A stretch of 8,455 bases of DNA, from positions 1 to 8,455 of the forward strand of contig DAOPKN010000081.1 in NCBI GenBank assembly GCA_035391225.1. Reading direction: 5' to 3'. Position numbers and translations under genes: made by a program. A model generated the notes under the pieces. It searched no databases, was not told where the DNA came from, and worked only from the letters and a program-made list of their open reading frames with translations. Shown here piece by piece: positions 1 to 6,706 of this stretch. Within the stretch, counting starts at the first letter, position 1. The number at the start of each line of letters is the position of its first letter. The stretch comes from DAOPKN01 sp035391225. GTDB taxonomy: Bacteria; Thermotogota; Thermotogae; MWEM01.

Positions 1-3000
1 GGTTCTTCCTTGTTCCAAGTTTCGAAGTTTTTGCCTTCCCTTTCGAAAGAGAGTGCGCCGAAAAGCCCCAAGCGGGTGGGGTTGCACATCCAGTTGAAAA
101 AGTCGGTTTGGGAATGCAACCCAAGGTCTTGCAACCTCTTGTAGAACAGCTCCAAATGGATGGAAAATACGGAGATGGTTTTCAAGTCAACCCTGGGTTG
201 GGGCTTTCGCGTTTTCGCATTTTCTTTGGTTGATTTCAACTTTTCTTTCAGGAAACCCACGTAACCCGGGAATTTCTCTTCCGGGGGCACGGAAAACAAC
301 CTGCTTGCCAACGAAGCCAGGGAAAGACCCTTGCCCTCGTGCAACGCCTTCATCGAGTACTGGGTGGTTCCCTCGCCGATAACGTGGCCGGCTTGAACGC
401 CAACGAATGCTCCCACGGGGTGAAGGTATTCTTCGGTCAGTGTGGGTGCGGAAAGGTCCACCCCACAGCAACGTGCACAGGGTCCGCCCTTTGCCCCGCA
501 ATGCACCGGGCTTCGAATCCATAGCCGGTCCACGAGCAGTGTCTTTTCCGAAGCGAATTGCGAGAGGTTTTGTTCGGAAACCAGCATCCACTCTCCTTCT
601 AGCTCGGATTTCACGTACCTGCCCAGCAGGAATCGCCGGGGTTCCAGGGGGTTTTCCTTCCCATCCCCCCAAGACTTTTGGAACTCCTCGAAGTCTTGTT
701 TTTGCACCAAGAGCCCTTCCTTCGTCCCGCAATCCTCCATCGACACGCGCACGGGGTACAGAAGCTCCACCAGTTTCCGCGTCAGGTATCCGGCTTGTGC
801 CACTTCCAGTTTCTTTGTCATGAGTCCATTTCGGGAGCGCCTGGCGATCTTGGCAACGTTTTCCCGGCTCAGACCCCGGGAAAAGGGGTCCAAGTTTTCC
901 GGTTTCGACGGAGGGTTGAGCGGATCGGAGAACTCGATGGAGTCGTACAGCTGTCGGAACTGGTTTTCCTTTCCCCTGGCCCCCGAGAGGATGAAGCGCT
1001 GCATGTTTTTGCCTTTTCCTTCGGGAAAGCGTGCATCGAAAAAGGACAGGCTCAAGTCACTACCATCACATGCCGCAAGCAAATCACTTTGCCAGGATTG
1101 CAGCGATTCACCGGGGTTTTCCGCGAGCAAGAGGTTCTGCAATTCTTTCCCCAGCTTCTTTTTGGGCGATCCTCCTTCTCCAGCCTTGCAAAAACCCCCA
1201 AACACCATGTCCTGCGAGAGACTCCAGGCGAGTCCACGGTCTCCCAGGCGGAAAGGATGGCTGGAAGGTTTCATTTTGTCCAGTTCGGCCAGTAACCCCG
1301 AAAGGTCCCAGGTTCCGGAGATTTCCCCTGCAATCGAAAGAAGGGGAAACGGCAAGTACACGGCAATGGTATCCCCGTCAAAATCCGCGCCCAATCCTTC
1401 GCAAACAAGGTTGGGCAACCCAATGGAATAGTGTTCCCAGAAGACGGGTTCGAATGCTTGCATGCTGTGCAAGTGCAGTGAAGGTTGACGATTCAAAAGG
1501 ACACGCAAGGGGAGCGATACTTTTTGGTTCGACTGGCGCCATTTCTCGTTTGCCAGGTTGGCAATGGACTTACGCTCCTTCTCTCCACCTGAGATGGCTT
1601 TTCGAACGAGGGAATCGTTTGGGGGGAAGTATTTCGGGAACCATTCCAGCGCAAATTCCACGGGTAAAAAGACGCTGTCTACGTCTGCCTCGGGAGCAGG
1701 TGTGATCACCGAGCGCCCAGAGTGGTGGATGCGACGCCCCAGCATGTGCTTGCGGAGGTAACCCTCTTTTCCCACAAGCTGAAACGAATACGAAGCGTGG
1801 TTGTAGGAAAAGAGAGCTTTCTCGATTTCATCGAATAACTTCTCGGCTTCTCCCAGTTCCTTCTCTCCCACTTCCCCCTTGCCATTTGGTATGGCCAAGA
1901 GCGGGGAAAATTCCTTCTTTCGGGCACTCCTTTTCGGGAGCTTGGGAAGTAACTTGAAATGGGTGGTGATTTGCCGGGTTTCACCGTCCGTTTGGGCGGA
2001 ATCGAAGCGCAGGAACCTCTTCTCTTCCTTGGTTTGGTTTTTTTTCCACTGCAGCGGTCGACCCATCAGGCCTCGCTGGAAGATGTACGTGTACTTCTTT
2101 TCCGGGTCAAAATCGGGATGATTCGTGAGCGCGAACGCCTCGATCGTGTGCAACGCGCCATGGTCAAAGAGCGTCCAAAACTCCATCTCCCCGATTCGTT
2201 GCCCCCCACGGTTTCGTTTCCCCTTCAACGGCTGGTCGTTGAAACGCGATGTGCGTGCCTTTCCCACCACGTGCAACTTGTCCCGTGAAAAATGGTTGAG
2301 GCGGACCATGTACTGCCAGCCTACGCAGGTCGGTTTGCCATCCACGGGGAAGTAGCCCCACTGGTCGGCGCCCTTTTTCTGGAGCGTCGAAAGCAATGTG
2401 TCCAACCATTTCGCATCGATTTCCGGGGAGAAAGGGGGCACGGTGCATTCGCCCCATCCTACCGAGGCGTGCACTTCCAGCAGTTGGCCGATGTTCAACC
2501 GCGAAACCACGCTCATGGGGCTGATCAGCACTTCCACGCGTTTTCCTTTCCTGCCGATGGTTGCCAAGGGCATTTGGTCATCGTCCAAGATCTTCGCCAC
2601 CGTTCCCTTGTTGCCATGGCGGCCGGTGATCTTGTCACCCACTTCCAGGGGGCAATTCTGATGGACGGTGAAGGCGAATTTTCGGGAGAGGTAAAAGCCC
2701 TTCTCTCGGTACTTCCCCTCTTCGTCCAATGCGGCTTGCTGCTTGGTATAGGAAATCACGGGCCAAACCGTGTCGATTCGTTCTTTCGGTACCGGTTCCA
2801 ATTCCCCGGGATACGGTTCCTCGTACACCAGCAAAGGGCGTTCTTCAAGGGTTGTAAATGGTCCATATTCTCGCTTGTTGCCTCGTCCAGCCTTTCCGGG
2901 AGAAGTGCAAGGAGCCTCCAAAAGGCACCATGTTACCAGCCAGTCACCCTTTTTTACACTTCCAGAGTTGCGCGCGGAGAGCTTCAACTTTCTTTTGAAG

Positions 3001-4292
3001 TAGGAAAGCTGGGAACCTTTCTCGCTTTTCTCACTGCGCTTCGTTTCATACACGTATTCCCAGCGATATGTTCCCGAGCGGGATCGGAAGAAACTTCGAT
3101 GCGTGCTTTTCACGGAAAAGGAAAGCTCTGCAAAGAAATCCGCGGGCAAAAATGCCTCCGCGTGGAGCTTTTTCTGCCGTTTCACCCCCATCTTCTGGGC
3201 AAAGCTGCGACTTACCACCATGCCGTCTTCAAAGGTGTATCCCTTCCAGGTGCGGTAGGCCACCAAGGCATTCACGCCAAGCGCTCCAGATTCCTTTTCC
3301 ACCCCAGTACAAACCATTGGCTTCTCGGCTTTAAGTACGGGCACGGCTTGCTTCAAGTTCTTTCCGCCCATGGTGACCCGGGTACCGTCCGAAAAGTTGA
3401 GGAAGGGAACACTTGCACTGGAAAAACTGAGGGCTCTTTGTTCCGCCGGCAGGTTTTCCTCCGCGGCAAGGATGGACAAAGTGGAAAGGTTGTACCGTGC
3501 CCCGCGCGTGAGAAACAACGTAAGCCCGATCAACTCCGATTCCGGGCTCTCCAACATGTCCAGCTTGTTTTCATGGGAAGGATGGGGAAGACGGAAAGAC
3601 TTTGCCACCTTCGAACCGTGGTACACGACCTTGCTCAATTCTCCCAGGCCATGAAGGGCGTTTAGGGGTTGGAAAGGCAGCAAGGTGGGAAACACGAGGG
3701 TTCGATAGCGTTTCAAGGTGTTCTCAGAACCAAGGAAGAGGGGCATGGCATGGGAGCCCACCGGAAGGTGAGACAGGTTGTGCTCCAATACCCCTGCCAA
3801 AGAAGCGTCTTCCGCTTCCTCCTTCGCTGTCCATTCCCCCCCCTTTTCCCCGGGGGATTGGAAAAAAGCATACACAACCATTCGTGCCAGCACCAACGCC
3901 TGGTACAACACCGCCCCTGGCAGGACGAAGAAATCCTCCAGGTCCATCACGGGTTTCTCCCCCTCTTGTTTCTCGCGAAGGAAGCGTTCTCTCTTTTCCA
4001 CCATCACCAGTGGAGAAAAGTATCCGCTTTCCTTAAAAAGAAAGGGGCTGATCTCGGGTTTCGTGAACGAGCCCTTTCGTGAACGGAAAGGTTGGGCACA
4101 CAGGAAATCCAGTGGGAAGGGTTCGCGAGAGAAAAGCTGGAGCGTGCTTTTCACAAGAGAGAACGGTTCAACTCCCGTAGGAACCATTTCCAGCAACTTC
4201 ACCGCTTCGGGTCCAAAAATCCCCGGTAACCAATCGTGCAAGAGCAATGAAATTCCTTTTGGGATATCTTTGCCGTCCCAATGTGCAATCAT
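1..4292 (-). CDS. Compact single-chain RNA polymerase: fused beta and beta-prime subunits (C-terminal end outside window)
   Basis: Predicted multisubunit-type, DNA-dependent RNA polymerase with both catalytic barrels in one chain. I translated 1,430 codons from the ATG at 4292 to position 3 without a stop. Beta half: HPSH at 237-240 and ESPE at 248-251 align without gaps to the HPSHYGR..ETPEGPN block; GYTFEDG 351-357; GDKITGRHGNKG 552-563, with Lys554 and Lys562 matching catalytic beta lysines; SRLNIGQ 597-603; GGQRIGEMEFW 696-706. Beta-prime half: LGRRIHHSGRSVI 851-863; LLNRQPSLH 932-940; ADFDGD 969-974, whose Asp970, 972 and 974 bind the catalytic Mg; SQDMVFG 1026-1032; SGARG 1103-1107; bridge helix about 1150-1178 (AGYLTRKLVEL); zinc cysteines 1188, 1265, 1272, 1275; trigger helix TQYSMKALHEG 1310-1320. 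The end (LFGALSFE) matches the near-terminal beta-prime AASFQE region, so little is missing. Absent: most of the beta lobes, and the beta-prime zipper, first zinc site and clamp helices. It is too divergent and too short for the housekeeping enzyme. Start supported by GAGGGGGG six bases upstream. Confidence 0.93.
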   Translation of the reverse strand, partial: MIAHWDGKDIPKGISLLLHDWLPGIFGPEAVKLLEMVPTGVEPFSLVKSTLQLFSREPFPLDFLCAQPFRSRKGSFTKPEISPFLFKESGYFSPLVMVEKRERFLREKQEGEKPVMDLEDFFVLPGAVLYQALVLARMVVYAFFQSPGEKGGEWTAKEEAEDASLAGVLEHNLSHLPVGSHAMPLFLGSENTLKRYRTLVFPTLLPFQPLNALHGLGELSKVVYHGSKVAKSFRLPHPSHENKLDMLESPESELIGLTLFLTRGARYNLSTLSILAAEENLPAEQRALSFSSASVPFLNFSDGTRVTMGGKNLKQAVPVLKAEKPMVCTGVEKESGALGVNALVAYRTWKGYTFEDGMVVSRSFAQKMGVKRQKKLHAEAFLPADFFAELSFSVKSTHRSFFRSRSGTYRWEYVYETKRSEKSEKGSQLSYFKRKLKLSARNSGSVKKGDWLVTWCLLEAPCTSPGKAGRGNKREYGPFTTLEERPLLVYEEPYPGELEPVPKERIDTVWPVISYTKQQAALDEEGKYREKGFYLSRKFAFTVHQNCPLEVGDKITGRHGNKGTVAKILDDDQMPLATIGRKGKRVEVLISPMSVVSRLNIGQLLEVHASVGWGECTVPPFSPEIDAKWLDTLLSTLQKKGADQWGYFPVDGKPTCVGWQYMVRLNHFSRDKLHVVGKARTSRFNDQPLKGKRNRGGQRIGEMEFWTLFDHGALHTIEAFALTNHPDFDPEKKYTYIFQRGLMGRPLQWKKNQTKEEKRFLRFDSAQTDGETRQITTHFKLLPKLPKRSARKKEFSPLLAIPNGKGEVGEKELGEAEKLFDEIEKALFSYNHASYSFQLVGKEGYLRKHMLGRRIHHSGRSVITPAPEADVDSVFLPVEFALEWFPKYFPPNDSLVRKAISGGEKERKSIANLANEKWRQSNQKVSLPLRVLLNRQPSLHLHSMQAFEPVFWEHYSIGLPNLVCEGLGADFDGDTIAVYLPFPLLSIAGEISGTWDLSGLLAELDKMKPSSHPFRLGDRGLAWSLSQDMVFGGFCKAGEGGSPKKKLGKELQNLLLAENPGESLQSWQSDLLAACDGSDLSLSFFDARFPEGKGKNMQRFILSGARGKENQFRQLYDSIEFSDPLNPPSKPENLDPFSRGLSRENVAKIARRSRNGLMTKKLEVAQAGYLTRKLVELLYPVRVSMEDCGTKEGLLVQKQDFEEFQKSWGDGKENPLEPRRFLLGRYVKSELEGEWMLVSEQNLSQFASEKTLLVDRLWIRSPVHCGAKGGPCARCCGVDLSAPTLTEEYLHPVGAFVGVQAGHVIGEGTTQYSMKALHEGKGLSLASLASRLFSVPPEEKFPGYVGFLKEKLKSTKENAKTRKPQPRVDLKTISVFSIHLELFYKRLQDLGLHSQTDFFNWMCNPTRLGLFGALSFEREGKNFETWNKEE

Positions 4293-4298
4293 GGGTTT

Positions 4299-4360
4299 CC
4301 CCCCTCGAAAAAATGGTGAAGAGTTTCTGGAATTATACCATTTTTTCAGCAAGCTGTCGG
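4299..4360 (-). promoter_or_regulatory. Promoter and ribosome binding site of the fused RNA polymerase gene
   Basis: On the minus strand, an extended -10 TGG-TATAAT lies at 4340-4332. A -35 candidate CCGACA (four of six bases of TTGACA) lies at 4360-4355 with a 17-base spacer. Transcription would start near 4325, giving a leader of roughly 33 bases. The Shine-Dalgarno sequence GAGGGGGG (4306-4299) stands six bases from the ATG. This is an ordinary housekeeping-sigma promoter, so the gene appears to be read by the cell's main polymerase. Confidence 0.75.
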
Positions 4361-4430
4361 AAACCGCGAAGGGAGAGAAATGCGTAGCGCGAATTCATGA
4401 TTCCGAAAGCAGCTTGCAAAGGGAGAAAAC

Positions 4431-4474
4431 TTGATTTGGAAAGCGAATTTTGTTAAAGTCAAAACAAGGGGGGA
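4431..4474 (+). promoter_or_regulatory. Candidate promoter and start-deciding ribosome binding site of the DUF1848 gene
   Basis: TTGATT (4431-4436) and TAAAGT (4454-4459) are spaced by 17 bases, and a TGT triplet just before the second gives an extended -10. AAGGGGGGAG (4465-4474) is a strong Shine-Dalgarno sequence four to five bases before the ATG at 4479. It favours that start over an in-frame TTG at 4431, which lies inside the promoter. The promoter is back to back with that of the RNA polymerase gene. Confidence 0.55.
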
Positions 4475-4478
4475 GAAA

Positions 4479-5423
4479 ATGATTATCAGCGCGAGTCGCC
4501 GGACGGATATTCCCTGTTTCTATTCCCAATGGTTCATGAAACGGTTGCGGGAGGGTTTCGTGTGCGTTCCCAACCCCTTCAACGCCCACCAGGTGGCCCG
4601 GGTTTCGCTTGCCCAGCAAGATGTGGATGTGGTGGTTTTTTGGTCCAAGAATCCCGCCCCGATGGTACCCCACTTGGACGAAATTTCAAAAAGGGGGCTG
4701 CCTTTCTTCTTTCATTTCACGCTCAACGCGTATCCTAAAGAATTCGAACCCCGCATCCCGGATTTTGAAACCATCACCCAAACGTTCATTGACCTTTCCC
4801 GCATGCTTGGGAAGCAACGCGTGATCTGGCGATACGACCCCATCATCCTTTCCAACGTCACCGACTTCTCTTTCCACAGCCAGAATTTCGACCGCATACT
4901 GGAACGGATCGGTCCCCACACCACGCGGTTGGTCACGAGCTTTTTCGACGAGTACCGTGGTGCCAAGCGCAACTTCATCCGGCTGGGGCAGAAGAACATT
5001 TTTCTCCAGGAATTGGACGTGCAGGATGCTGGATACGAGAGGCTCGTGCGCCACATGGTTAAGAGAGCGGGGGAATTCGGGCTGGAGATTTTTTCCTGTG
5101 CAGAACCCCCCGAAATGCGCCTCCCGGAACTGGGAATCCCTGCCGGGAAGTGTATCGATGACCAGTACATCCTCCGAGAATTTGGAATCCAAGTGGATTC
5201 CACGCCTGATCGCTTCCAAAGGGAAGCCTGTGGTTGCGTGAAAAGCAAGGATATCGGCATGTACGATACCTGTCAGAACCAGTGCGTGTACTGCTATGCT
5301 ATCAGCCAAGATTCCCGGGTGAATGCCAATCAAAAACAGCATAACGTCGATTCTCCCTCGTTGCTGGGTTACTACGATTGCCCCGAGGGAAAAAGCTTCC
5401 CTGCGCAACTCCCCATGTTTTAG
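4479..5423 (+). CDS. DUF1848 family protein with C-terminal radical-SAM-like iron-sulfur cysteine cluster
   Basis: A 314-residue protein of the DUF1848 family (PF08902), whose biochemical role is unknown. The N-terminus SASRRTDIP (4-12), the VVFWSKNP block near residue 55 and the IWRYDPI block near 115 are characteristic of the family. The C-terminal part has C251 and C253 followed by C265-x3-C269-x2-C272. This is the CX3CX2C pattern that binds a 4Fe-4S cluster and S-adenosylmethionine in radical SAM enzymes, but near the end of the chain rather than near the start. Tyr271 precedes the last cysteine, as the aromatic residue often does in radical SAM proteins. Length is normal for the family and no signal peptide is seen, so it is probably cytosolic. 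It is transcribed divergently from the RNA polymerase gene, and its stop codon overlaps the putative -35 of the transporter gene. Family assignment is firm; the reaction and substrate are unknown. Confidence 0.9.
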   Translation: MIISASRRTDIPCFYSQWFMKRLREGFVCVPNPFNAHQVARVSLAQQDVDVVVFWSKNPAPMVPHLDEISKRGLPFFFHFTLNAYPKEFEPRIPDFETITQTFIDLSRMLGKQRVIWRYDPIILSNVTDFSFHSQNFDRILERIGPHTTRLVTSFFDEYRGAKRNFIRLGQKNIFLQELDVQDAGYERLVRHMVKRAGEFGLEIFSCAEPPEMRLPELGIPAGKCIDDQYILREFGIQVDSTPDRFQREACGCVKSKDIGMYDTCQNQCVYCYAISQDSRVNANQKQHNVDSPSLLGYYDCPEGKSFPAQLPMF

Positions 5424-5466
5424 AATCCCTCTCCCTTTTGGTATAATCTCCAAAACAGAAAGAAGG
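5419..5466 (+). promoter_or_regulatory. Promoter and ribosome binding site of the MFS transporter gene
   Basis: TTTAGA (5419-5424) overlaps the stop codon of the preceding gene. It is separated by 17 bases from TATAAT at 5442-5447, which carries an extended -10 TGG at 5439-5441. Transcription should start near 5454, a leader of about 20 bases. AGAAGG (5461-5466) is the Shine-Dalgarno sequence, eight bases ahead of a TTG start codon at 5475. No terminator hairpin is seen in the 51-base gap, so some readthrough from the DUF1848 gene is possible. Confidence 0.7.
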
Positions 5467-5474
5467 TTTCCTAA

Positions 5475-6632
5475 TTGTCCACTTCCCCAACCACGTCAGT
5501 TTTCAAGGAAGCCAGCGTTGAAACGTTCATCTATGCCAACCTGGCGGTGACCACCCTTTTCGGCCAATACTTCACTTCGATGGGTTTTTCTCCTCTCCAA
5601 ATTGGTATCCTGATGGCCGTGATCCCTGTTTCCTCCCTCGTATCCAATCCATTCTGGTTTCGGCTGCGCCTCCAGTGGCCACGGCGCAAGGCCATCTCTT
5701 GGATTGCCCTGGGCACCGCTTCGCTTGTCTGGACCGTCTTTCTCCTGCCTGGTTTCCCGGGGAAGTTGGTGGGTACCGTGCTTCTGGGCTTCTTCCTTGC
5801 TGCCCTTGTCCCCATCGGGGAAGCCAACGTGATCGAATCCCTAACCAAGAAAAAGCGAACCCTGGATATCCCACGGCTATGGGGGACGATTGGTTTCTCC
5901 GCTTCCTCGCTTTTCCTGGGTTTGCTGATCAAGTTGAGCTTTGCCATTCTTTTCGCGTGGTCCACGTTGTGTGCGCTCATGGGGTTGATGTTGATCTTTC
6001 GGTTGGAAGGGCTTCCCTCGCGGGTGGAAGAACACGACGAGAAGAGCCCTGGCGCAGGTCCTACGCCCAAGCGACTTTGGTTTTACCTGGGGTTTGCGGG
6101 TCTTTCCATCAGCCTGGTAGCCTTCGGGAACGCGTTTCTTCCCGTGGTGGTTCGCGAAAGGGGCTACGATATTTCCCTCACGGGCATCTCCTTCGCGGTG
6201 CTTTCCGTGGCAGAGATTCCTTTCCTTTTCTTCGCACGGAAAATCATCAAGCTGTTCGGGGTTACCCTGCTTGCCGCTTCCGGGGTATTCCTGCTGGCGG
6301 TTCGCATCACCCTCACCCCTTTCATGCTTACCCCCCTTTCCTTCGTGCTGATCCAGCTGGTGCACGGGTGGAACTTCATCGTGATCTACTACTCCCTAAC
6401 CACCTACATCCACTTTTTCCTTCCCAAGAACCGCATCAGCCACGCCCAAGCCTCCTTTTGGATGGTATTCCAGGGAATTAGCTACATCGTGGGGTCCGTG
6501 GTAGGAGGCATCGTGGTCAACTACTTCGGGTTGCAAACCGGCTACGTGGCCTTCGGCTGCTTCGGCTTCGCCCTTTCCGTTCCCTTGTTCTTCGTGGCGA
6601 TACGGGAGAAAAAGAAACTGGTTCCCGCCTAA
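5475..6632 (+). CDS. Major facilitator superfamily transporter, MFS_1_like (HcaT/LacY-like) type
   Basis: A 385-residue integral inner-membrane transporter. Almost the whole chain consists of hydrophobic helices separated by short charged loops. A basic loop (RLRLQWPRRK) follows the second helix, and a charged hydrophilic stretch near residues 180-200 (RVEEHDEKSPGAG) looks like the central cytoplasmic loop between the two six-helix halves. The opening pattern, a first helix, then GFSPLQIGILMAV, then a basic loop, resembles the MFS_1_like family that includes phenylpropionate- and sugar-type permeases. The substrate cannot be read from the sequence. The TTG start at 5475 is chosen because it has the only good Shine-Dalgarno sequence and lies just downstream of a clear promoter; an in-frame ATG at 5580 would remove the first helix. 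The chain ends in a basic tail, REKKKLVPA. It looks like an independent transcription unit. Confidence 0.88.
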   Translation: MSTSPTTSVFKEASVETFIYANLAVTTLFGQYFTSMGFSPLQIGILMAVIPVSSLVSNPFWFRLRLQWPRRKAISWIALGTASLVWTVFLLPGFPGKLVGTVLLGFFLAALVPIGEANVIESLTKKKRTLDIPRLWGTIGFSASSLFLGLLIKLSFAILFAWSTLCALMGLMLIFRLEGLPSRVEEHDEKSPGAGPTPKRLWFYLGFAGLSISLVAFGNAFLPVVVRERGYDISLTGISFAVLSVAEIPFLFFARKIIKLFGVTLLAASGVFLLAVRITLTPFMLTPLSFVLIQLVHGWNFIVIYYSLTTYIHFFLPKNRISHAQASFWMVFQGISYIVGSVVGGIVVNYFGLQTGYVAFGCFGFALSVPLFFVAIREKKKLVPA

Positions 6633-6640
6633 AAGTCTTT

Positions 6641-6667
6641 CTGGGAGCGCCGCACCCCAGTGCGGCC
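6641..6667 (+). repeat. REP-like palindrome, copy A
   Basis: A 27-base unit with a perfect 7-bp stem, GCCGCAC (6649-6655) and GTGCGGC (6660-6666), around the loop CCCA. It starts nine bases after the transporter stop codon. Copy B at 7413-7439 is identical except for one loop base. It may end transcription or protect the 3' end of the transporter mRNA, but no T-run follows, so it is not a standard intrinsic terminator. Confidence 0.85.
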
Positions 6668-6706
6668 AGTGTAAAACTCCCAAGGCAAAACCGAAAGGGG
6701 GAAGAC

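Noticed and set aside
442..1431. Open reading frame of 329 codons on the plus strand
   Set aside because: It overlaps the beta-prime trigger, bridge and zinc regions on the other strand. Its Ser/Pro/Arg-rich translation is typical of a shadow frame.
2292..3665. Open reading frame of 457 codons on the plus strand
   Set aside because: It is exactly antisense and codon-aligned to the RNA polymerase gene. It stays open because that gene avoids TTA, CTA and TCA codons. Its translation shows no family features, while the opposite strand shows conserved polymerase motifs throughout.
4686..5453. Minus-strand frame of 255 codons opposite the DUF1848 gene
   Set aside because: The plus strand carries recognisable DUF1848 motifs, promoter and ribosome binding site; the minus frame has none.
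6641..6667. Copy A of the palindrome as an intrinsic terminator for the transporter gene
   Set aside because: The stem is strong but is followed by CAGTGTAAAAC rather than a run of T, and the same unit occurs elsewhere as a repeat. A role at the 3' end remains possible but is not supported as a terminator.
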